Positions 37,271-47,724 of a stretch of DNA of 64,000 bases are shown in pieces (the stretch's first letter is position 1; every line of letters begins with the position of its first letter). Source of the stretch: Apostichopus japonicus (taxonomy: Eukaryota > Echinodermata > Holothuroidea > Aspidochirotida > Stichopodidae); contig NC_092575.1 of the NCBI RefSeq assembly GCF_037975245.1, forward strand, positions 28,855,341 to 28,919,340, given 5' to 3'. A program made the translations under genes and the position numbers. The notes under the pieces are model-generated. The model ran no database searches and was not told where the DNA came from. It saw only the letters and a list, made by a program, of their open reading frames with translations.

Positions 37271-38639
37271 AGTCCAGGTTGTATGTCTGTATCAATTTGT
37301 ATGTTTTGAGAAATTACTGTTAGGTATCAGTGGATAAGGGCTGCCTTTGAAAAATTGTCTAAGACAACTAAATCTTGGTTTAGATTTCCACCTTTCCTTT
37401 TAAGGCTGTTTCAAAGTAGCTTTGGAAGATTGGCACCAGATGAGCTTGTAAAGAATGCCAAATTGGAAGTTAACTGTTAACAGTTTTGTTCTAAGCATGT
37501 GCTTAACTTGGAGAGTTACATTAGGTATGAACTTCTGGATAAACACAGAGGCTTTGGTTGAAATTACATTACTTAAAATTGAAATGGATGTACTGTAAGG
37601 ATGTCCATTTTGGAAATTTGTAATGGTTTGGGAAGTTTTTCAGGTGCAGTATTCAGAACTTGTTTAACACAGTTCGTGTTTAGGAGTTTACTAAGGTGTT
37701 ATATACATTGCATGTTACATTCCAGTCAATAATGTCTAAAAATTAAAACAATACAATGCAGTGATGCTTTTGTTCAGATGACTAATATTTTTGGAGAACT
37801 AAGTTTGTTGTGCAGACAAGTGCAGGTCATACAAGATATGACCCAATCTTAAAACTGAAGTGGATCATCATGAGTCACATTGGCTGAACTAAGTAGTCTA
37901 GCACATAGATCATATTGTCACCCCATCAAAGGCAATGCAAAACCTAAGAGGAGGATATGTCTGTTATTGCCTCAAATACATCAAACATCAAAAGTAGGAA
38001 AGATACCTGTCATCATGTAATCTCTTTCTCATTTTCTGCTCAATGAAATATCATCTCATCATTTTGCGTAAAGTTATTCTTCTGTTTACTTAGATCATAA
38101 CTGTTAGGATCAGGTTGTTTGCTTGTAGTATGGAAGCTCTCATGTTCCATGCACTCCCAACTATCTATCCTAATCACTCTCAGAGAGGCTTTACTCAGGT
38201 CTGATATGCAAATCAGAACATCTTTTCTTGAATATCATGTCTGGTAATGAAGGCTAAGAAAACTAATTTTTTTCTGTTCAAATTTGTAAAATGATTGTGT
38301 GACACTTGTAAACAATGTGTCTGAGTGTTTGCATTATCTAGTGGCTGCTCCATCTTGGCAGTATCAACAATGAGCTGTTCCTTTAGCTATGAAAACAGAA
38401 AGAGTTCTATGATGTCAGAATATATATGTATATGTGTTATGTTGCAGGGTATTAGAATGTCTATTGAGACATCACAGTTTCCATTGTTTATTAAAGAATA
38501 GGCACATTCTTGGTCTTCCATGTAAACAACTTATCAAATATTAGGAAAATTGTTCCGAAAGAGGAAAAAAAGATATTCAAATGCTGTAGCAATAAAGAAA
38601 CTACTCTTTGAGTTACAAATGGTTTGTACAGCAAACATT

Positions 38640-39640
38640 TGCATGGTCATTGCATCATCATTGTGTCATCATGGTTTGTACATCAAACAGTTGCATCCTC
38701 ATTGCTTCGTCCTGGCTTGTACATCAAACAGTTGCATCTTCAGTGCTTCGTCATGGTTTCTACATCAAACAGTTGCTTCGTCATGGTTTGTACATCAAAC
38801 AGTTATGTCGTCATGGTTTGTACATCAAACAGTTTCATTGTCATTGCTTCGTCATGGTTTGTACATCAAACAGTTGCTTCGTCATTGTTTGTACATCAAA
38901 CAGTTACATCGTCATGGTTTGTACATCAAACAGTTTCATTGTCATTGCTTCGTCATGGTTTGTACATCAAACAGTTGCTTCGTCATTGTTTGTACATCAA
39001 ACAGTTACATCGTCATGGTTTGTACATCAAACAGTTTCATTGTCGTTGCTTCGTCATGGTTTGTGCATCAAACAGTTGCATCTTCAGTGCTTCATCATGG
39101 TTTGCACATCACAAACGGTTGCTTCGTCATGGTTTGTACCTCAAACAGTGGCTTCGTCATCGTCTGTACAGCAAACAGTTGTATTTTTTGCTTTTTCCTG
39201 GTTTGTACATCATACAGTTGCATCTTCATGGTTTGTACATCAAACAGTTGCTTCGTCATGGTTTGAACATCAAACGGTTACATCGTCATGGTTTGTACAT
39301 CAAACAGTTTCATTGTCGTTGCTTCGTCATGGTTTGTACATCAAACAGTTGCATCTTCAGTGCTTCATCATGGTTTGTACATCACAAACAGTTGCTTCGT
39401 CATGGTTTGTACATCAAACAGTGGCTTCGTCATTGTCTGTACAGCAAACAGTTGTATTTTTTGGTTTGTACATCATACAGTTGCATCGTCATGGTTTGTA
39501 CATCAAATAGTTGCATCATCATGGTTTATACATCAAACAGTTGCTCGTCATTGTCTGTACAGCAAACAGTTGCATCCTCATTGCTTTGTCATGGTTTGTA
39601 CATCAAACAGTTGTATCTTCAGTGCTGGCAGTTGCATCAA
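38640..39640. repeat. About 30-bp minisatellite, degenerate
   Basis: Units of about 30-36 bp with GTCATGGTTTGTACATCAAA and CAGTTGCTTC. The period is near a multiple of three, so three plus-strand frames of 120-340 codons appear; their composition (VCTSNS, FVHQTVASS) is that of the repeat and I do not call them genes. Confidence 0.92.
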
Positions 39641-41215
39641 CTATAAAGTACATTTTTGAAGGCATCATTTTAGACTGATGTGTATCATATTAACCTGTGC
39701 TTGTTTTGACATAAATGAACTGCTTTTGCACAGCTCAAACAATAGTGACACTTCAGGTGATCGTATTGAGTTGATGTCATGTGATAGTTTTCACAGGATT
39801 AAACAACATTTCCTTGTAAAGAAGACAAGATAGTAAAACCAAATTGAAAATAAAAAGGATGAATTACTGACACAAGGCAATTAAGGAAGTATGATCTATA
39901 GGTTTATAAATACTCATGAAACTGAAGGGTTGGGAATCAATGGAGAATTGTTCATTCTTGATGGTTTAATATCTAACAGCATACAACTATAATAGAATTA
40001 GTGAATTATTTGATCAAATTTGTTACATGTATGTGTGATTCCATTTCAGTGTAACAATGCCAGTAGCTCAACATGCCACCAGCAGTGTAATCACTTTGGG
40101 CAGGCTGATTTCTTCACAGTCAATTGCAAATAGGTTTTTCCTACCTTAAATTTTAATAATGCCATAAGTTGATGATATCAATTTTCATGTTTTGCTCATT
40201 TCACTGTGAATGATGAATTCTGTTTGCTCCATAAAGATCTTTAGCCTGTAGTGATTTTTGTGACAGCCCAATGACTTAGAAAGGAACACCTGAATAATAT
40301 ATTTAATATTTGTCTTGAATCTTGTATATATTTTAAAGCTTGGCAGTCAAAGAGTCTTATGTGGGAGAGATTGGTTATGATACCCAGCTAGAAAATACTC
40401 CTTTACTTGGAGATCTTCTCCAGTAGAGCTGAACAGATTCTTTTGTTCTTCATTCATGATTGCCAGAATGTACACTAGATCATCACACATAATGAAACAA
40501 ACTTTAACCAAAACAACCAAATTGTTTCAAATAATTACATCTATTTTGTAAAAGCAGTTGCTTGGCATACTTTTCCTGTTTCATGTTTGGGTCACAAGAA
40601 GATAAACACAACATAGGATTTTAAGGACCTGACCAAGTTGTTATTGTAATGTAACACTTTAGTCTTTCTGTCTTTACAAAATGTTAAGTAAACAAAAGTA
40701 TCTGTAATAACACCAGCAGTTATTGCTGCCATTGGGGATTCTTTGCTCTTTATTTAAGATGTCTATACCTTGGCAGAAAAAAGCAGTTTTAGGATTTTTA
40801 AGATTAAATATGTGTAACCAACAGTTACATGTGTAGATTCAAAACTCATCAATTGAATATGAAGTGGATGAAATACAAATTCCACTTGTACAAAGAGAAA
40901 AAATGATGGTTATGATAACCTAGAATGAAAGATATTACGAATCAATTCATATTAAATATACACAAGGAGAATAGTAAGAGTATTGTGTGTGTGTTGTAAC
41001 AAAATGTGAATGGTGTGTTGAATTTCAGGAGTACTAAAGGGAAATTATAAAATCTATAGAAGAAATCATTACTTTTAATAGGAAACCATAACGTGTTTGG
41101 ATTTGTGATTTTATATGTATTGCTGACTGGTACTGTATTTATGGATGAAAGAAATATTTAATTGCTAATAAAAATAATGTCACTACCCGACATGTTTTGT
41201 CATTTCTTTCTGCAG

Positions 41216-41409
41216 ATCACATAAGCTCTCCGATCCCTATGGTTACCATATGTCCTGATTAGTCATGATTGTCACAATATATCCCTATTGTCCAAAATGT
41301 CTAAACGTCTCAGAAGTCCTGTCATATCATTCGACGATAAGCAAACTAAAAAGGGCACGAAAAATACTATCACTACAAAAGTGGGCAGAGTTCAGCAAAT
41401 CACTTATGG
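41216..41409 (+). CDS. Possible first coding exon of an unidentified plus-strand gene
   Basis: A pyrimidine-rich acceptor (TTTCTTTCTGCAG) ends at 41215. An ATG at 41297 with A at -3 opens MSKRLRSPVISFDDKQTKKG and runs 37 codons plus GG to a possible donor GTAATA at 41410; the frame stops just after it. The basic, low-complexity peptide matches nothing I recognise. I found no convincing downstream exon. It could also be a 3' UTR exon of the F-box gene with a chance frame. Confidence 0.3.
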
Positions 41410-42258
41410 GTAATACACTTTCCTAAAATTATAGTAAAAATGAAAATATTAAGAAAGTTAACATTGTATTAAACTTGTGTATAAAACTATCTGTAACTGT
41501 CATTTTTAAGTGACCCACTTTAAAATCCAGTCATTCTTTACACTCCCTCCCCTAGAATTCTCTTCCCCAGGACGCTCCCCTTCCCTAGAATGCAGTGCCC
41601 CACTTTGAAACAAGAAATCAAGTTATTTCCCTGTCCCCACCCCCTCCCCCCCACCAATGGACATGCATCCACCCATGGACACCCACCCATGGGTGTTTTA
41701 TTCTTCAGTTCAGAACCAGGTGTCAGGCTTTTCATATCAAACTGTGTTTGTGCTATAGGTAACACTTACTATCAATATGTAAACTCTACAGAATCATGGG
41801 TGTGACCCACTTTTGTCGAAGTAATCGAAAGTTGCAATTTGACTTCTGCAGTTGTATTTTCTAAATGAAATATGTTTGAAATAAGATTATTGATTTAACT
41901 GATTAGATTAATTAATGATATCAGGGAAGTTATCTTAGTTGCATCATGTAATTTTTCACACATTTGAAACAAAAAGTCTAGAAATAATAAGCTTAATGAG
42001 TAATTCACTGAGTCGTTCACATAACTGCTTGTCATACTGATAATTAAAGGGTCACATTGATAGAAAATATCTGGAAAATTTCCATGCGTAGATATTGTCA
42101 AAGATATTGAAATATTTGGTAATAACTGCAGATGTCTGAATTGAAGCTAACATTTCAACTGGATTGATTTTGTAATCTTGGCCTCAGGGCAGTCATTGGT
42201 CACCTATAGATGTTAAATCTATAAATTTGTCAAGGAAGCTTGTGTCACCATTATGTTA
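41410..42258. other. Intergenic, no feature
   Basis: Contains a C-rich stretch with repeated CCACCCATGG-like words at 41,640-41,700; otherwise AT-rich. No gene or element recognised. Confidence 0.4.
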
Positions 42259-44333
42259 AGTAGGATCCCTGCTTGCCTAGCAGTGACTTGGTTTTGGTTA
42301 GGTGACTGCAGCATTCTGCCTGCCCCAGTGTAACAATCAACCTCACCAGGCCTGTCACATCAAGGTCAGATTTAGACTCAGCAAGGATCCCTGCTTGCCT
42401 AGCAGTGACTTGGTTTTGGTTAGGTGACTGCAGCATTCTGCCTGCCCCAGTATAACAATCAACCTCACCAGGCCTGTCACATCAAGGTCAGATTTAGACT
42501 CAGCAAGGATCCCTGCTTGCCTAGCAGTGACTTGGTTTTGGTTAGGTAACTGCAGCATTCTGCCTGCCCCAGTGTAACAATCAACCTCACCAGGCCTGTC
42601 ATATCAAGGTCAGATTTAGACTCAGCAAGGATCCCTGCTTGCCTGGCAGTGACTTGGTTTTGGTTAGGTGACTGCAGCATTCTGCCTGCCCCAGTATAAC
42701 AATCAACCTCACCAGGCCTGTCACATCAAGGTCAGATTTAGACTCAGCAAGGATCCCTGCTTGCCTAGCAGTGACTTGGTTTTGGTTAGGTAACTGCAGC
42801 ATTCTGCCTGCCCCAGTGTAACAATCAACCTCACCAGGCCTGTCATATCAAGGTCAGATTTAGACTCAGCAAGGATCCCTGCTTGCCTGGCAGTGACTTG
42901 GTTTTGGTTAGGTGACTGCAGCATTCTGCCTGCCCCAGTATAACAATCAACCTCACCAGTCCTGTCACATCAATGTCAGATTTAGACTCAGCAAGGATCC
43001 CTGCTTGCCTGGCAGTGACTTGGATTTGGTTAGGTGACTGCAGCATTCTGCCTGCCCCAGTATAACAATCAACCTCACCAGGCCTGTCACATCAAGGTCA
43101 GATTTAGACTCAGCAAGGATCCCTGCTTGCCTAGCAGTGACCTGGTTTTGGTTAGGTGACTGCAGCATTCTGCCTGCCCCAGTATAACAATCAACCTCAC
43201 CAGTCCTGTCACATCAAGGTCAGATTTAGACTCAGCAAGGTTCCTTGGTTGCCTAGCAGTGACTTGGTTTTGGTTAGGTGACTGCAGCATTCTGCCTGCC
43301 CCAGTATAACAATCAACCTCACCAGTCCTGTCACATCAAGGTCAGATTTAGACTCAGCAAGGATCCCTGCTTGCCTAGCAGTGACTTGGTTTTGGTTAGG
43401 TGACTGCAGCATTCTGCCTGCCCCAGTATAACAATCAACCTCACCAGGCCTGTCACATCAAGGTCAGATTTAGACTCAGCAAGGTTCCTTGGTTGCCTAG
43501 CAGTGACTTGGTTTTGGTTAGGTGACTGCAGCATTCTGCCTGCCCCAGTATAACAATCAACCTCACCAGGCCTGTCACATCAAGGTCAGATTTAGACTCA
43601 GCAAGGATCCCTGCTTGCCTAGCAGTGACTTGGTTTTGGTTAGGTGACTGCAGCATTCTGCCTGCCCCAGTATAACAATCAACCTCACCAGGCCTGTCAC
43701 ATCAAGGTCAGATTTAGACTCAGCAAGGATCCCTGCTTGCCTAGCAGTGACCTGGTTTTGGTTAGGTGACTGCAGCATTCTGCCTGCCCCAGTATAACAA
43801 TCAACCTCACCAGTCCTGTCACATCAAGGTCAGATTTAGACTCAGCAAGGTTCCTTGGTTGCCTAGCAGTGACTTGGTTTTGGTTAGGTGACTGCAGCAT
43901 TCTGCCTGCCCCAGTATAACAATCAACCTCACCAGTCCTGTCACATCAAGGTCAGATTTAGACTCAGCAAGGATCCCTGCTTGCCTAGCAGTGACTTGGT
44001 TTTGGTTAGGTGACTGCAGCATTCTGCCTGCCCCAGTATAACAATCAACCTCACCAGGCCTGTCACATCAAGGTCAGATTTAGACTCAGCAAGGTTCCTT
44101 GGTTGCCTAGCAGTGACTTGGTTTTGGTTAGGTGACTGCAGCATTCTGCCTGCCCCAGTATAACAATCAACCTCACCAGGCCTGTCACATCAAGGTCAGA
44201 TTTAGACTCAGCAAGGATCCCTGCTTGCCTAGCAGTGACTTGGTTTTGGTTAGGTGACTGCAGCATTCTGCATGCCCCAGTATAACAATCAACCTCACCA
44301 GTCCTGTCACATCAAGGTCAGATTTAGACTCAT
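42259..44333. repeat. 122-bp minisatellite, 17 copies
   Basis: Very uniform 122-bp units with GCAGCATTCTGCCTGCCCCA and CTTGCCTAGCAGTGACTTGG. The right part shows a five-unit higher-order period of 610 bp (TTCCTTGG variants at 43,241, 43,485, 43,851, 44,095; ACCTGG variants at 43,141 and 43,751). The left part shows a two-unit (244 bp) period. Minus-strand 67-codon frames repeat once per unit and are artefacts. Confidence 0.96.
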
Positions 44334-44917
44334 GCTAGAGGACTGTTTATTATTCTCTATAATAATAAATGAAACAAAAGCCAACAAAATGACTTGCAAG
44401 TTCAATATTTATTACACTACATCCAACAGTAATATAGATATAACAATAAGGCACTTTGAACAAATTTCTGTAAAATCATTTTCAAATTTCATATGCAATG
44501 AAATAAGTTAATGAAGTTGAGACTGACAAATAGGCAATTTAAATTATTTATTTTATTAAATAATGGGAAACAGCAAAAGTTTGCTACAAACAGGAAATTT
44601 GTTGAATATAGAAAGATAAGTAACCACATTAGCATTACTTTATTTGATAAATTCCATTCAAATTCATCAATGCTCAACCCACACCTTGTGGTGGACTGCA
44701 ATCTGATATTTGAGTACATTTTGTGCAATGGGTAAAACCCCTGTATGAATATAACATGAAGAAAATATGAATACAGGAAACAGGCAAGGTTATCTTAGAA
44801 TGACACCAACATGGACCTCTCTGGCCAAAGGAACATGGTTAATGAAAGAACAGACACCAACCTCCTGCGAGTCCAGACCAACCTAGCTAATATCATCTGC
44901 TAGTCATATACTGTTAT
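44334..44917. other. Intergenic AT-rich stretch
   Basis: Short frames on both strands around 44,490-44,735 and 44,795-44,890 have no recognisable similarity. No element seen. Confidence 0.35.
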
Positions 44918-45497
44918 AAACCCACAGTAGGGGAGGGGGTTGTCAGTCATAAACTCACGGTAGGGGAGGGGGTTGTCAGTCATAAACCCACAGTAGGGGA
45001 GGGGGTTGTCAGTCATAAACTCACGGTAGGGGAGGGGGTTGTCAGTCATAAACTCACGGTAGGGGAGGGGGTTGTCAGTCTTAAACTCATGGTTGGGGAG
45101 GGGGTTGTCAGTCATAAACTCACGGTAGGGGAGGGGGTTGTCAGTCATAAACTCACGGTAGGGGAGGGGGTTGTCAGTCATAAACTCATGGTTGGGGAGG
45201 GGGTTGTCAGTCATAAACTCACGGTAGGGGAGGGGGTTGTCAGTCATAAACTCACGGTAGGGGAGGGGGTTGTCAGTCATAAACTCATGGTTGGGGAGGG
45301 GGTTGTCAGTCATAAACTCACGGTAGGGGAGGGGTTGTCAGTCATAAACTCATGGTTGGGGAGGGGGTTGTCAGTCATAAACTCACGGTAGGGGAGGGGG
45401 TTGTTAGTCATAAACTCATGGTTGGGGAGGGGGTTGTCAGTCATAAACTCATGGTAGGAGAGGGGGTTGTCAGTCATAAACTCATGGTAGGGAAGGG
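44918..45497. repeat. 33-bp G-rich minisatellite, about 18 copies
   Basis: Unit contains CATAAACTCACGGTAGGGGA and GGGGGTTGTCA. The 33-bp period keeps frames open on both strands (11-residue peptides such as MTDNPLPYREF). GGGG runs every 33 bp make G-quadruplex formation possible. No gene evidence. Confidence 0.95.
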
Positions 45498-45969
45498 TGT
45501 GCAATCAATTACGACAATTTTAAACACAATTTCTGTAATGCCAACAAACTTTTGTGACCCTGTTAAGACAAAGTTTGCAGTTTGTCATTAAATTAACTGT
45601 GATTATTACTGTAAAACAATAAGGTCAAATATAAACAGCTTTCTCTGGTCGTACTGAGAAAATTTAATTGGAATGAGTGGAAGTTGAAGAATTCAAGGAA
45701 TAAAGGCAAGAAATTTACTTTTGTTTTGATCAAAACCATTATGTTAGGTGACCTGATATTGTAATTAATCAATAATTCGTAAAGAAATGTTCACTGCATG
45801 ATAAACATCACTGGAGACTTACAGTTAATATCTTCAAATTCTTTTACAAATATTTCTTAATATTTATAAGAAGCACAAACACAAATCCTGAGAATTGAAA
45901 TACTATTTTACCATGTTTACTCTCCATTCTCTAAGTAAATCAATCTGGAAGATTTAATATTATAAGGAC
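45498..45969. other. Intergenic AT-rich stretch
   Basis: No repeat. On the minus strand a short open segment near 45,820-45,860 (IFVKEFEDIN) is followed by a donor-like GTAAGTC, but its acceptor is weak and no partner exon is evident. Confidence 0.3.
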
Positions 45970-45971
45970 AG

Positions 45972-46140
45972 CCTACCTTCACTCGATGGACTTTAATACC
46001 CTCCCTTAGAAGTATTTCTAGCTTACCTTTACTCAATGGACTTCAATACCCTCCCCCTTAGAAGTATTTCTAGCTTACCTTTACTCAATGGAGTTAAATA
46101 CCCTCCCTTAGAAGTATTTCTAGCTTACCTTAATTCCCTC
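45972..46140. repeat. Short tandem repeat carrying donor-like sites, about 3 copies
   Basis: Units of about 55-60 bp with AGAAGTATTTCTAGCTTACC. On the minus strand each unit ends AAG then GTAAGC, like a splice donor, and the leftmost reads GIKVHRVK before GTAGGC. Confidence 0.6.
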
Positions 46141-46555
46141 CCACTTCCCAAAAAATCTCATTACATCATTTAGGATTAAACATCTAGTACTGAGAAAAAA
46201 CAAAAATAGTATAAACTAAAATGTGTGTTGTTGAAGTAGCAATGTTATGAGATGAATAGTCGTAAAATCTGGATAATAGAGGTTTTTACTTGATATGGAT
46301 GGCTGTAATCCAAACCATACCAACACACCAGAATACACTATCCACCTATTACAGTCACAGAGGTGCTTAAACCTTTATAAATGGTAGATTTAGACAAAAC
46401 TCAAAGCAAATATTTTCTATATTTTTGATTCAAGTTCTACATCTTCACTATCAGCATCGTTACTAGTTTTCTCTCAGGTCTGTGTTTCTGTGATGAATAT
46501 TTAGCTTGTGAACACCTACGTTACATTAATTGTGACATTGATACGTTCTTATGAC

Positions 46556-47210
46556 AGCCTGTCAGCCAAGACAGTACCAATGAAGTAAGATAATTAGGAT
46601 GGCCTGTAAGCCAAGACAACAAAGTACCAATGAAGTCAGACAATCATAGGGCAGCCTGTAAGCCAAGACAACAAAGTACCAATGAAGTCAGACAATCATA
46701 GGGCAGCCTGTAAGCCAAGACAACAAAGTACCATTGAAGTCAGACAACCATAGGGCAGCCTCTAAGCCAAGACAACAAAGTACCAATGAAGTCAGACAAT
46801 CATAGGGCAGCCTGTAAGCCAAGAAAACAAAGTACCAATGAAGTCAGACAATCATAGGGCAGCCTCTAAGCCAAGACAACAGAGTACCAATGAAGTCAGA
46901 CAATCATAGGGCAGCCTGTAAGCCAAGACAACAAAGTACCAATGAAGTCAGACAATCATAGGGCAGCCTCTAAGCCAAGACAACAAAGTACCAATGAAGT
47001 CAGACAATCATAGGGCAGCCTGTAAGCCAAGAAAACAAAGTACCAATGAAGTCAGACAATCATAGGGCAGCCTCTAAGCCAAGACAACAAAGTACCAATG
47101 AAGTCAGACAATCATAGGGCAGCCTGTAAGCCAAGACAACAAAGTAGCAATGGTGTCAGACAATCATAGGGCAGCCTGTAAGCAAATGCAACAAGTACCA
47201 ATGAAGTCAG
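46556..47210. repeat. 52-bp minisatellite, about 12 copies
   Basis: Unit contains GGGCAGCCTGTAAGCCAAGA and TACCAATGAAGTCAGACAAT. GCCTGTAAGCC and GCCTCTAAGCC variants alternate. It lies 3' of the terminal GTPase exon. Confidence 0.94.
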
Positions 47211-47667
47211 ACATTTATATAGATAAGTACCCATGGTGTGGCATTAAGGTCCTTACCACATTCACTGTTCAATTTCTCTGGTACATTTTCAGTAGATTCA
47301 GTCCATTTCTTAACAAGTCCGCCTAAACTTGGTCATCAAATGGTGAGTAGTTGGCAACCAGTTGATGACACACAAACTGTGCTTATGCCTATAGGACTGG
47401 ATGCTGGTTTAAGTCGGAAATAGCTCTAAGTATATGCAGAGTACTTTACTTATTATATAACCTTTTAGCCAGAGAACATAGAAACAAGGATACCCTGATC
47501 ATCCCACAGAAATACAGATCTTGGTAAATACTGAGTTTTGGTAATTGAAATCAGAGGAAACCTTAAACCTTAACCAACCCTGCAAACCAAGTGTGCTACT
47601 TGGAAGACAACTGATATTAGAATCAAGAAACACAATCAGGCATCTCACTGTTACTCCAAGCTCTTGT

Positions 47668-47724
47668 TTAATTCAAGTCTTGTGATGTTACTACTTGCTT
47701 CAAGTATTCTGAGTAAAGCTTCTC
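47668..47724 (-). CDS. Probable terminal GTPase exon
   Basis: Acceptor TGTCATTAACAG, then EKLYSEYLKQVVTSQDLN and a TAA stop at 47670-47668. The entry phase 0 matches the preceding exon and the Lys/Tyr-rich peptide continues its style. ATTAAA overlaps the stop; no strong AATAAA is near. An internal donor (GTAGTA) could end the exon earlier, so the exact C-terminus is less certain than the other exons. Confidence 0.55.
   Translation of the reverse strand, partial: EKLYSEYLKQVVTSQDLN

Larger units (their letters stand above)
36123..41215. other. 3' flank of the F-box gene
   Basis: Mostly AT-rich unique sequence, probably partly 3' UTR. AATAAA occurs near 38,590, 39,849 and 41,164, so the true polyadenylation site cannot be chosen. 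It also contains the three repeat tracts listed separately. Confidence 0.4.

Noticed and set aside
42251-44266. Series of 67-codon minus-strand frames (MLQSPNQNQVTARQ type)
   Set aside because: They recur every 122 bp with the repeat unit, overlap one another, and have no independent coding evidence.
46417-47322. Alternative 3' exons at 47257-47322 (GLVKKWTESTENVPEKLNSE) and 46417-46472 (EKTSNDADSEDVELESKI then stop)
   Set aside because: They have plausible splice sites and fit each other in phase 1, but no upstream exon supplies phase 1 without invoking the rejected micro-exon. Kept only as a possible alternative 3' end.
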